Below, one piece after another: positions 25,601 through 35,700 of a stretch of 64,000 nt of DNA (positions are counted from its first letter, which is position 1; each line of letters begins with the position of its first letter). Made by a program: the position numbers and the translations under genes. Origin of the DNA: Trochalopteron elliotii (lineage: Eukaryota > Chordata > Aves > Passeriformes > Leiothrichidae); contig JANPWX010019802.1 in assembly GCA_024734555.1 (NCBI GenBank), positions 1,315,342 through 1,379,341 of the forward strand, given 5' to 3'. The notes under the pieces were generated by a model. That model worked only from the letters and a program-made list of their open reading frames with translations. It did not search any database and was not told where the DNA came from.

Positions 25601-27340
25601 AAGGGCATAAGGATATGCTGAGTAAGACTTTATAGCTAATGAAATGGACTGAAAAAATAATTTTGCTACTAATGCTTCTAGAAAGCAAAAAATATTGTAA
25701 ACATGAGCCTGGCATAATGCCTTGTGTCCTGGCTTCTCAGAGTGACACAGACACCACTGAGGATGATTGGGTGAGAAAAGAGATGCCTTCTCTACTGAAG
25801 GAATAATGTGAGAGCAGTTCACAGTCACCCAATGCGGCACTGGCACCCAGTTTCTCCAGCATCATGAGCCATGCAGGTCACTGCCCTCGTCGGTGTCCTG
25901 TGATAACCAAAGCACATAAAAGAGACCAAGATTTAGTTCATTGCTGTTTGATTTACAGCTTTTCCAGAGCCTGGAGATATCAGGAATAGTTCTGTCATCT
26001 ATGCCTACTCATGCTAAGATCTCCTCTTGGAAGGAAGAGTCAGCAAGGAGATCTGAGTACAGACTTGGTACAGATCTTCAGCATGTAACTGAGAGAAGGT
26101 AAAAGAACAAGGTTCCTCTGCCAATTAAAAAATCCTGATTTTTTTTCTGAAGGAAGTGCCTGGAGTCACATTCTATGTGGTATTTCATAACAGAGAAAAG
26201 TCCTATTAGCCAGCCATAAAATACACATTTTCTATTCCTAAGGGAGAGTTCTGGGAGTAAAAAGAAAGGTGAACTAACATTTAAAGATACAAAATTACTT
26301 GTATACATTTTTATTTCAGGCAAAGGTCTTGCTAGCTATGCTTTATGCAAAAAGGTAATGGTATAATCCTGATGACAGAATTCCTTGACAGACCAGAGGT
26401 AGGATGAAAATACTGTCTCAATCTTTGGTCTACAGTAGTAATAAAGTAACAATGTAAACAACTCCAATGATACACAGATTTCTGTCTGAATTTCAAAAAT
26501 ACTTGTCAAAATTCCTTGAGAATGAAAATATTCAGAAAATTAGCAAGCTGAGATGAGTAACAGTGTTTATTTTTTTACCCTGGGTTATTCTCCTGTCATT
26601 TGTGGTGTACCTCCTTCAAGCATGCAAGCCTGGTGTTTCCCAGCAGATGTTTATACAAAGTTGGCTATAATTATGAAAACTTGAGATGTTTGACTAAACT
26701 CTCCAATTTAGATATCAACTAATTAAGTAATGACTACTTTGTTTGACATGCTTGTGATGCATAAAACCAAGATAAAAGCATTGGGGTGAAATTAAAAGTC
26801 TGAGTGTCAGTAAGGAAAAAGGAAACACCCTGACAGACAGAGACAATGCGGGCAGAGCTTTCAGCTGCAGACTGAATGTTCCCAAAAGCTGGATTACTTA
26901 GCTGACCTTAGAGTTTGTCTGGACTTAACCCATCCCAGCCCATGCCTTGGAGGAGACATCCGGGCTACTGAAGGAAAAATGTCGTGTGATGTCTGTGGGG
27001 GTCAGAAATATTAACAAGCTCCTGTTCCTTCACTCATTGACCAACAGGTCATTAAGAATATCAGAGGCAGCAGAAATACCAGCTACTGTAAACTTCTTTG
27101 GGAGTCAGCATTTTTGGCTCTCTTTACTGCTTGCTGGCCTTGAAAGGAGGAGAACTGCAGTTAATGGCAGAAGTCATTAAGCCAATATACTTGGGAATAC
27201 AGGTGAATGGCAGAATAGGGGAGAGGATCATGGGAAGAGGAACATGGCAACTCCTTTAACCCCCAAATTGTGCTTTGCTGTGCCTGCTCTCAGCACTGCA
27301 TAGTCCTACTTGCTCCATGCAATTGAGGCATTGCTTTGAG
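25601..27340. other. Unassigned non-coding stretch
   Basis: Nothing recognisable. Frames are short and there are no clear repeats. Confidence 0.5.
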
Positions 27341-27562
27341 GTCTGCAAAGGCAGGTTTAAACTGGATATTAGCAAAAATTTCTTCACTGAAAGGGTGTTT
27401 AGATATTGGAACAGCCTGCTCAAGGAAGTGGTGGAGTCACCATGTTTAGACGTGTTAATGTGGCACTTGGGGACAAGGCTGAGTGGTCAGCAGAGTGGTT
27501 CTAGGTTAATGGCTGGAATCTATTATCTTTGGAGTCTTTTCCAACTTTAATGATTCTACAGT
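27341..27562 (+). repeat. CR1-like 3' fragment
   Basis: The words 'aaactggatattagcaaaaa', 'tttcttcactgaaagggtg', 'tggaacagcctgctcaagga', 'gtggtggagtcaccatg' and 'tcttttccaactttaatgat' follow the CR1 3' order. The sequence is diverged and ends with a decayed 'tgattctaca'. It lies only about 65 bases from the 3' end of a minus-strand CR1, so two insertions face each other tail to tail. Confidence 0.8.
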
Positions 27563-27625
27563 TCCATGTTCCTGCAGTTTCCTGCAGGCCCAACATGGTT
27601 GTCCAACAATCCATCTCGACATAAG

Positions 27626-28695
27626 TCATAGAATGTTAAGGGTTGGAATGCACCACAAATATCATCTAATACCTATCCCCACTGCCATGGGCAAGGACAC
27701 CTCCCACTAGACCAGGCACTGAAGGATTTGTCCAACCTGGCCTTGAACAATTACAGGGCTAGATTATCTGCAACCTCCTTGGGCAACCTGCTCAAGTGTG
27801 TCACTACCCTCTTAAGACAGAATTTCTTCCTAATGCTCAAACTAAATTTCCTCTCTTGCAGTTTGTACCCATTATTCTTCTAGTACTGCACTTTCTGATG
27901 AACAGTCCCTCTCTGGCTTTCCTATAGGCCACTTTCAGATACTGGAGGGTTACCAACAGGTGCCCACACAACATTCTCTTCCCCAAGCTCAACAACCACA
28001 ACTTTCTCAGTTTGGCTTTGTAGGGGATGCTCCAGTGCCCTTATTAACCTTGTATCTTTGTCTGGACTTACTCTTGCCCGTTCCTTGTCCTTCTTATACT
28101 GGGGACACCGGAGCTGGATGCAACACTCCAGCTGGGGTCTCACCAGAGAAGAGAGGCAGAATTACCTCCCTTGCCTGCTGGCCATGCTACTTTTGATGCA
28201 GCCCAGGGTTTCCTTGGCTTTCTGAGCTGCTTAATGTTGAGTTTTTTATCTACCATCACCCCAAATCTTTCACTGCAGGGCTGCTCTCAATCACTTCCCT
28301 GCCCAGGCTGTTGGTGTGTCTGGGATTGCCATGACCCAGCTGTAGGGCCTTGCACTTGGCTTTGTTGACCCCATGAGGTTTGCACTGGCCCAGCTCTCCA
28401 GCCTGTCCAGGGCCCTCTGGATGCCATCCTTTCCCTCCAGTGAGTCAACTGCCCCACATAACCTGGTGCTGTCAGTGAACCTGCTGAGGGTGCCCTTGAT
28501 CCCACTGTCCGTGCCCCTGACAAAGGTGTTGAGCAGTATCAGCCCCAGCACTGACCCCTGAGCAGAGTTTCCAAGAGAATCTGCTCCAGGATCTTGCCTG
28601 GCACATTGGTGAGACTGACCAGTCTCTGTAGTTCCCTGAGTCTTCCACTTTTCCCTTTTTAAAAACACATGTTACAATTCCCTTTTTCCAGCCAT
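27626..28695 (-). mobile_element. Long CR1 retrotransposon, copy 1 (dead RT)
   Basis: On the minus strand the 3' end begins at 'tcatagaatgttaagggttg'. The element then runs back through the 3' region into the C-terminal half of the reverse transcriptase. Residues such as RPQLECCIQLRCPQYKKD (thumb region, about 28143-28080) and QGSVLGLILLNTFV...[17 protein letters not shown] (palm region, about 28560-28440) follow the CR1 order. The catalytic motif, normally F-A-D-D in CR1, reads F-T-D-S here, so the second aspartate is lost. Compared with copy 2 at 46.8-48.4 kb, 316 bases of RT sequence are missing at 28560. Frames are otherwise broken by stops and indels. The 3' part (27626-28255) is strongly diverged from copy 2, while the part from 28256 onward is nearly identical to it. 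Confidence 0.93.
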
Positions 28696-29034
28696 TATGG
28701 ACTTCTTCTGAGTGCAATGATGAAGAGGAGCTTGGGCAGCCCCAGAGTAGGGAAAAGTTCTTCTATTCCTTCAGACCTCCAGAGAATATGGATGATCCTC
28801 CCCAGGCAGAGATTTGTGAATTACCTGGCAGATGACCAGGGAACATCCTGGCTGTACACACACGTGGTGTCCTCTGCTGTGGCTGGTGTGGAAAGAGTGG
28901 CCCTTGTGTCCCTGTGGTTGGCCAGCAGCTCTTGGACTTCATGTATCCCTCCTCATTGCTCCAGTGGCAGCTCAGCAAAGTCACAAATGGTGTTAGTGGG
29001 CCACTTTTGGTTTTGACATGGAATGAGATGTAAC
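28696..29034 (-). repeat. Block shared with the second CR1, not placed in canonical CR1
   Basis: From about 28696 to 29034 the sequence no longer follows the CR1 body as I know it. It nevertheless continues to match the corresponding block at about 48045-48403 almost base for base. The differences are a few substitutions, a 3-base indel ('cttcttctg' against 'cttctg') and about 25 bases missing here near 28994. The similarity stops at 'gagatgtaaca' in both. A CR1 subfamily with a different internal sequence, an insertion inherited by both copies, or a captured host segment are all possible. I recognise no protein in it. Confidence 0.7.
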
Positions 29035-29172
29035 ATAGTTAACCCACCTCTATAAAAGCAGTGCTTTATTTCCCTTTCTCCAGTCTCTGGAGCTTCATCT
29101 GTCCTTTTTTTTTTTTCTTTTTAAATTGTGGACAGTGGCTTAGCAAATTCATCTGCCAGCTCCCTCAGGACC
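29035..29172 (-). repeat. T-rich segment and resumed CR1 fragment
   Basis: After an unassigned piece with a T-run at 29107-29125, the words 'ggacagtggcttagcaaatt', 'catctgccagctccctcagg' at about 29131-29172 match the next upstream part of the CR1 reverse-transcriptase frame in the same orientation. Copy 2 lacks this continuation. The CR1 body therefore appears interrupted by roughly 430 bases in copy 1. Confidence 0.65.
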
Positions 29173-30554
29173 ATCCTTCCTAATAAAGGTCTTGTTTTCA
29201 AGTGTCAGCAAGTCTGCTTTTTAAGCTTTCAGGTCTTTATATTACAGAATGCAAAAGATGGAATGCTTTGGTGACTGTTGAGAAATGGATGGACACGAGT
29301 TGACAGCATCAAGGAGAAAAGTGACCCTTGTGATTTATTGCAGTAATTTCTAAAACCTTTAAATTATAGTAAAGTGAAGGGTTTTTCTTTGACACCGGAA
29401 TGATTCTCTGAATTTGTCAGATCTACCTCCTGTAAATAATCTGGCTTAGTTTCTTTTTAATTTTTGGTTTTTTGGGTTTCTTGAGGGTATGATGCAGAAC
29501 CATTTGCTAGGGTCCCAGTCAGTGGGAGATTTCCTTTTCTTTTCAGAACTGATTTTCTTGACAGAAAGGTCCTTGTTGTCTATGATTATATTATATTCAT
29601 GATGTAGTGCAGGAAGGTTCACATGGCTCGCAGTTGATTAACTGTTTTAATTTAAACTGTCATTTATTTATGTAGTATAGCAGTAAAAGCTTACTGCTGT
29701 TGAGTGTGAATTGTTCTGCTAACTGCAATGGAAATAGTTTTCAATTAGGCTAAAATAGAGCCTTCTTACCTCCTTTTTGTTACTAATTTAAATGACTGTC
29801 TATAAAGGTTTTATATGTAACTGAATGAAATGTTCTGGCAAAAACCAGGACTGGTCTGCATATGGTTTTAGCTGCTATAATGTAGCCAAGGAAGAAAATC
29901 AACATTTCTTTCAATAAATCATTGAAATGTTCCTTTGAATGTGAAAGAAACCTGTGTATCACCTTTGCTTTCAGGCCACTCCAGGCAATCCTGTTGATAC
30001 TACTGCCTCAGGCAGATCCCTCTCCTTAGCAGAGCTGAGGGCAGGATGATGAGAGCTGACTTCTCTGAGCTTGAACTGAAAGTTTCGCATGGTGAAAAAC
30101 GTCCTTCTAATATTTAACATTAAACTAATCCGTTTTACTTAACCAGTCACAATCCTTTACAAGACTTAGCTAATGAAGCCTTACAACACCCTGCAGTGCA
30201 CTGTAGGGAAGTGCTGTATGGGATTATTAGATTGAAGCCCTGCCAGCTGGCACAGAGCCCTGGAGAGTTGTCATGCTGCTCCACCAGGCATGAGACCGAC
30301 TTGGCTGGAGACCTCCTCGGCTGCTCTCTATTACCAAAATAGACAGGTAGATCTCTCTGAAGGTGTGCAGGAGATGTATCTGTTGCACCATGTTTGATAA
30401 TGACATTCAGATTTAATTCCTTTTTTTGTAAAAATTTACTGACTCCTCATTAAGGCAGTTACAAGATGTTATAACTGTGCTCAGTATTGCAGTCCTGCCC
30501 TCTCTGTTATGAGCTCCTTTTCTCCCTTCCTCCTCTTTGCAACTTTTGCTTCTT
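29173..30554. other. Unassigned non-coding stretch
   Basis: AT-rich DNA with no gene or repeat family recognised. Confidence 0.5.
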
Positions 30555-30738
30555 CCTTATTTTTTCTTTTTTCCTTTTTTCTTTTTTCTTTTTTCTTTTC
30601 TCTTTTTTCTCTTTTTTCTTTTTTTTTTTTTCCTTTTTTCTTTTTTATTTTTTCTTTTTTCTTTTTTTTTTTTTCTTTTTTCTTTATTTGTTTTTCTTTT
30701 TCTTTTATCTTTTTTTTCTTTTCTTTTTTTTTTTTTTA
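30555..30738. repeat. T-rich (TTTTTTC)n low-complexity tract
   Basis: Almost pure pyrimidine on the plus strand over about 180 bases, mostly 'ctttttt' words with occasional A. All three forward frames are open and give Phe/Leu/Ser strings with no coding value. Such homopurine-homopyrimidine DNA can form triplex structures, but no role is shown. Confidence 0.92.
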
Positions 30739-32640
30739 GGTTTCCAGAAGTGAAACAGAAAATCTGAAAAAGATTTAAAAAATCTTTAGTCCTTCGCTTT
30801 GTAAATATGCTGGATTATGACAGTATAGTTGACACTGACACTTCACCAGCATAACACAGGACAGACCTGACAACACAGAGCTATGAAATTGCACATGAGT
30901 AGTCAGGATCAAAAAGGACCAGGTCACAATGGAGAAGGCAAGGACAACAGCAAAAGGATAATGGTTTAGCTGAAAAATGCACATTAAAAGAGAGCAGTAC
31001 TTGATGCTAAAAAATTGACTAACCAGGAATTTTTGGTGGCAAAAGAGTTGAATGTTTTAAACCTGTTATGAAAAATCTGCAAGCTGGGGCATAAAAAGGT
31101 TTAGGACAGCCTGTTTTTTCCACAGTGCTCACACACTGGATGCACACAGCAGCAGAGGCATGTGTCTGGTCACAGGCAGAACCCAAGGCACTGACCCCAC
31201 AGCAGCCTGTGGAAAATCTCTGGAGCAGGTTGGCCAGAAGAGCAGCCTTGAGTACAGCAAGCTTGGCCTGGCTGCTGATAGCTGACCAGAAAAGGGCAAA
31301 AGAAGAGGGGAAAAATCAACCAGCTAAACTCCATTAAAACTGTACAGCAGCCCTTGGCAATAATAGATTTAAATAGCCTCAGTCAGACGATGCTTCTGTG
31401 CTGGTGCAGCCACTTCAGTCCCAGTTTATTTAATCTTCTTATTAGGGACAGTGCAGGGCTTGGCTGTGGCATTGGCAGTACTTTTAGCATTGATGAGACT
31501 TCAGAGTGGGTGCTGGTGGTAACAGGGGCAGTGGCAGCTGGTGCTGTGGTACAGCACTAGGCACCCCCAGGGTCCCATGTGGCACAGAACCATTGGTGTC
31601 ACACTCCTGTGCACAAAGCCACACTGCCATGGCTGTTTTACTGCCATTATTTGGGATACTCTGAGCTGCTCCCAGGTGCTCTCCCCTCAGGTTCTCATGG
31701 CAGATTTGAGATATGGATTTGATCTGAGCTCCCCAGCAACAGGGGGAAGCCTCTGCAGCTAAACCCCGAAACCAAACTATGAAATGTCCTCTCTCCCAAA
31801 ACCCAATTCAGAGCCATGAGTTCTAAGACACATAGATGTGGGAGCCATCCGATTGGTTTGCATCTCAGTGGGATTTTTTTTTGGGACTGAGGGCATCCCA
31901 ACTTTAACAATAGCAGGCAAGTTCTCTTGTGTTTTTCACAAGTGCCTGGGCTTGCTTTAGATATAATCATGCTGATGATTTTTTTTTTGTAGCAAGCAGT
32001 GTGTGTTTGAGTCACACAGAGCACTTTGCCCTCTCTTATTCAAGGTTTCAAATAAACACACTGTTTACAGCTATCATTAGAAGGAGTAATCCTTTGGGCA
32101 TAATCTAACATGAATTTTCTTTATACTCACTGTATGCCTGGAACATCATGATCAAATTGCAAAAGTGTGATAACCCCTTGCTCACCATATTTATTTAGTA
32201 AGAGCAAGACCTCCCAGAGAGCTTATTTTAATAGCTCTTCTTTCTTCATACTTTCAATGAAACACATTTTTGAGAATCAGGCCAATGAATTCAAAGACTT
32301 GGGTTTTTTATTATTACAGTTTTGCAGATGACTCTCTAGTGTTTTACTGTAGTTTCTAAATATAACTGTACTGTGTATTTTCTTCTACAGCAGCTCTTAA
32401 AAAGGCAGTTTGCTTCAATGCCAAGTGTTTTCTGAATTCTCCCTGTTTCTTACCTAAATATGTTTTTAATCTCCTTACTAATTATTTTACATTCATTCAG
32501 TGTATCATTTCTGCTTGTCAACTCTTAAGACATGTGTGTTCTAGACCTAATTTCTGCAGGAGATCTTTCCTACAAGTCTCATAGCGATTGTCTTTGTACT
32601 CACCCCTTTTCCAGTGGGTTTGTGCACACAATTGCAGAAC
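30739..32640. other. Unassigned non-coding stretch
   Basis: No gene is recognised. Frames at 31125-31337 and 31541-31762 lie in a somewhat GC-richer patch but match nothing I know. Confidence 0.5.
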
Positions 32641-32644
32641 ACGG

Positions 32645-32744
32645 TCTTTTGAGATTCACTCATGATCCATAGGTTTTTCAGGGCTGAAACATGATCTCTT
32701 GAGACTCAGTCAAGATGCATAGATTTTGCATGGACTAAGTCAGA
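32645..32744. repeat. Diverged 50-bp tandem duplication
   Basis: A unit beginning 'tcttttgagattcactcatg' at 32645 is followed by a second beginning 'tctcttgagactcagtcaag' at 32695. Further shared words include 'gatccatag/gatgcatag' and 'gttttt/attttg'. By eye, identity is around 70 percent over one repeat, which indicates an old two-copy duplication. Confidence 0.65.
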
Positions 32745-35700
32745 CAGATGTGAACTATGGCTGCATTCAGACCAGCATAACATACAGCTGTCTCTGAAAA
32801 AGATTGCCTTTATTGTTTTTTATAACAGTGCCATTACTTACTTTTTTGCTCTGTCTTAAAAGACAAGGTGTGTTTTGGGGTCAGGATGAAGAGTTTTTGA
32901 TATGTGCATTAGAGGTGACACATGCCAGCTCTCAAGAGGTCACTGGGGCTGCCTCCTACCTTGGGAGTGAAGCTCCCTTGGGAGCTGGCTGTTTTGGCAG
33001 CCTGTGTAGGTTTTTGCCTTCTGTGTGGGCCATAGCTGCTAGCTGTACAGCTCAGCCAAAGCCCTCTGCCCCTTTCTGAAAAGTGGTGGCAGAACCTGCT
33101 ACTTGGCAAAAATAGACTCTTTCTTCTTGTTTTACTCAATAGTCTTCTCATTGAAAGGGCTTGATTCCAGCAGAAACGCACAAGAGAAGCTGTAGGAAGC
33201 CACATCACTCTCCTTTGCCCTTTGCATGCAAAATCCATCCATAATTGTGCACTTGGTACTTGTAAAACTTTATAATTCGTATGTGTGCAGAGGCTAAATG
33301 ACATATTGTTTTTCCATCAAATAAGGACTCGGAAATACAGCTGGCCAAAGAGGATATAGTAACATTTTCATTGCTTTCTATGTTTGTATCCCTTAATATC
33401 ATAGCAGTACTCGCTGTCCTCTTTTCTGTGCCTAAAACATCTCTGAATGTGCCAAGTGACAGTGGTTAGTTTACAAGCTAAATTGCCAAACAAAGGCATT
33501 TTGGGCATCAGGCGGAGCAAAGTTGAATTCTACCATTTGCATCTGCTCGATACAGCTTGGATCTATTATTTCTGTTCACTTTCAACTCTGCTTTGAGCTT
33601 GATTATTCCTTTAGAAGCTGCTAACTGCTTCATATTAAATTACAACAAATGTCATATTATATGTCTTTCTTTTGCCATAAGTGAAAGAAGCTGGTGCTGA
33701 GGCACCTTGGTAGAGCAGAAGGGCATGCATTAGTTCTGAGCACAGGCTACTATCACCAGTGCTGCCCTCCAAAAGCTCTCTCTCTGGGTTCAGCTCTAAA
33801 GCAAACCCTTGCAGGCATAACTCAAAACTCTGTATTTGAGTGGAGGACAGGGAGAGGAAGCAAGAGGAGAAATAACTGCGGAAATAAGTGTTTAATTACT
33901 CAGCAGATCACATGCCCTGCTTAGAACCTTCAGAAACTAAGGATTCAGCACTCTCCACAGTGGGAGCTGAAACGCAAGAAGAACCATGCACAACCTTGTT
34001 GAAGTGAAGAACACTGCTCCTTTCTGAGCCACTATCTGAAAAGAATATGCTTCTAGTAGTTTCAGAAAACATACCCTCTTAGAGTGGATATATAAAGGTA
34101 ATTTTAAGAGATGAAGGCAAGAAACTGAAAGGCAAAGGGTATCTGAAATGTTTATGCAAGGAGATAAATGTGAGGGGATTGTGTGGGAAGAAGAGTCACC
34201 TCACGACCAGAGAGATATTTAAACTAAAATATGCCCCAAGAAATATCTAGACGAGAGAAGTGTAAATTGCATAATGGCAGGACTGTACACAAGTGTCTGT
34301 TTATTATCATTTTAATTAGCAGCAACAGAAGAAGATCTTCTCAGCCATACAGTAAAACTCAGAGGAGATCCTGTAGAAATAGCTTAGAACACATAACTGA
34401 AATAATTCTGAAATTACCTGCTATCAGTGGCATGGACCCAATCCTTTTCCTGCACATCTAAAATTGGTTACTAATTGCTCCTCTGACTGCTTCTACTGCC
34501 TGACAAAACTCAGAGGAGGGCTTCTCTTTCCCAAGCTGGAAAGGAGAAAGACAGACATCTGTGACCAGAGAGAAGCTGCAGGTGGAGAATGGCTTTAGAG
34601 CCACAATGAACACACATCTTTACAGGACCACTTGGTGATATACACACAACGGCCTGTGATCCAGAGCATGTGGTTGTTACTGTCATGAAAATACCAAGGG
34701 AAGCAAACTGGGAATGCATGGAAAGTCTCCTGATTCTTAGGAAAATGGGGATTCCAAACCATGGTTCCCATGTGTCCTTGACTTTCTGCTTGAAGTGGAT
34801 GTGTCTTCTGAGTGGCTGACTGTGGGTGAAGTGAGCCTGCAGTGCTGAGCTTTAGTAAGGCTGATGCACTCAGGTATTCCACTGGACACATACAGAGCTA
34901 TGTCCTTCCAGTTACCAGAAGCTCCTGAATTCCATGATCTGGTCACATTGGTTCCTGACTCCAAGAGCTGTGATCGTGGCTTCTCATGGATATAGAGAGG
35001 GCAGTGAACCAAGGAGGGACAGAGTACAAGCTGTTTTTGTTTTTTCTTCAAAACCCGGGTCTTCAAACTTCTGCAAATCTTAAAAACAGCTGTAAAGCTG
35101 GAAGTCCCCTGTCCACTGGGCCGGACATCCAGCCCCTTCCACCCCTGCCATTCCTGCATTGAATGTATTTTTTTTTGCCTGCCTAGGATGGTTGTAAAAA
35201 CATGTCCCTCATCTTGTTGTTCAGGTCTTGTTAGAAATGACAGCAGAGGATGGGAGAGTCCTCTCTGAACCTGTAAGAGGGCAGTGAAACTGTGATACCT
35301 TCCATGAGGAGCTGCTGGAAGCCTGGGCGGTGTGCCCTGGGTGCACTAATGTCAGGGTGGGCACTTCCCCTGCACACATCTACGCTTCACCCCTGCACCT
35401 GACACTGCAGGCTCCACCATATGGGCTTGTATGGATTCACCAGATTGTAGGGCAATTGGAAATCCCATGCATAAATCAAGTTGTTGAAGACCAGAGGCCT
35501 TTGACCCATCTACAGTGGAAAAGCTTTGACCACACATCATGTTTACTGGCCAGGGGATCCAGAAACAGCTAAAAAACCATAACTGGAGCCTGGAATCAGA
35601 CAGTAGTTGTCATGACTGGAGAATGATAATTGTGTGCTTATTAAATTGACAGAATTAAATCATTTTTGCCATTGTTAAGGTGAGTGATATAACATGACTG

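Noticed and set aside
25337..25846. Minus-strand frame of 169 residues with a hydrophobic run resembling a membrane segment
   Set aside because: The hydrophobic run is the complement of an A/C-rich low-complexity tract. The flanking residues match nothing I recognise.
30487..30767. Three overlapping Phe/Leu/Ser-rich forward frames
   Set aside because: They are produced by the T-rich tract at 30555-30738.
33690..33760. 'ccttggtagagcagaagggc' resembling a tRNA D-arm
   Set aside because: The rest does not fold as a cloverleaf and there is no TTCGA-type box B.
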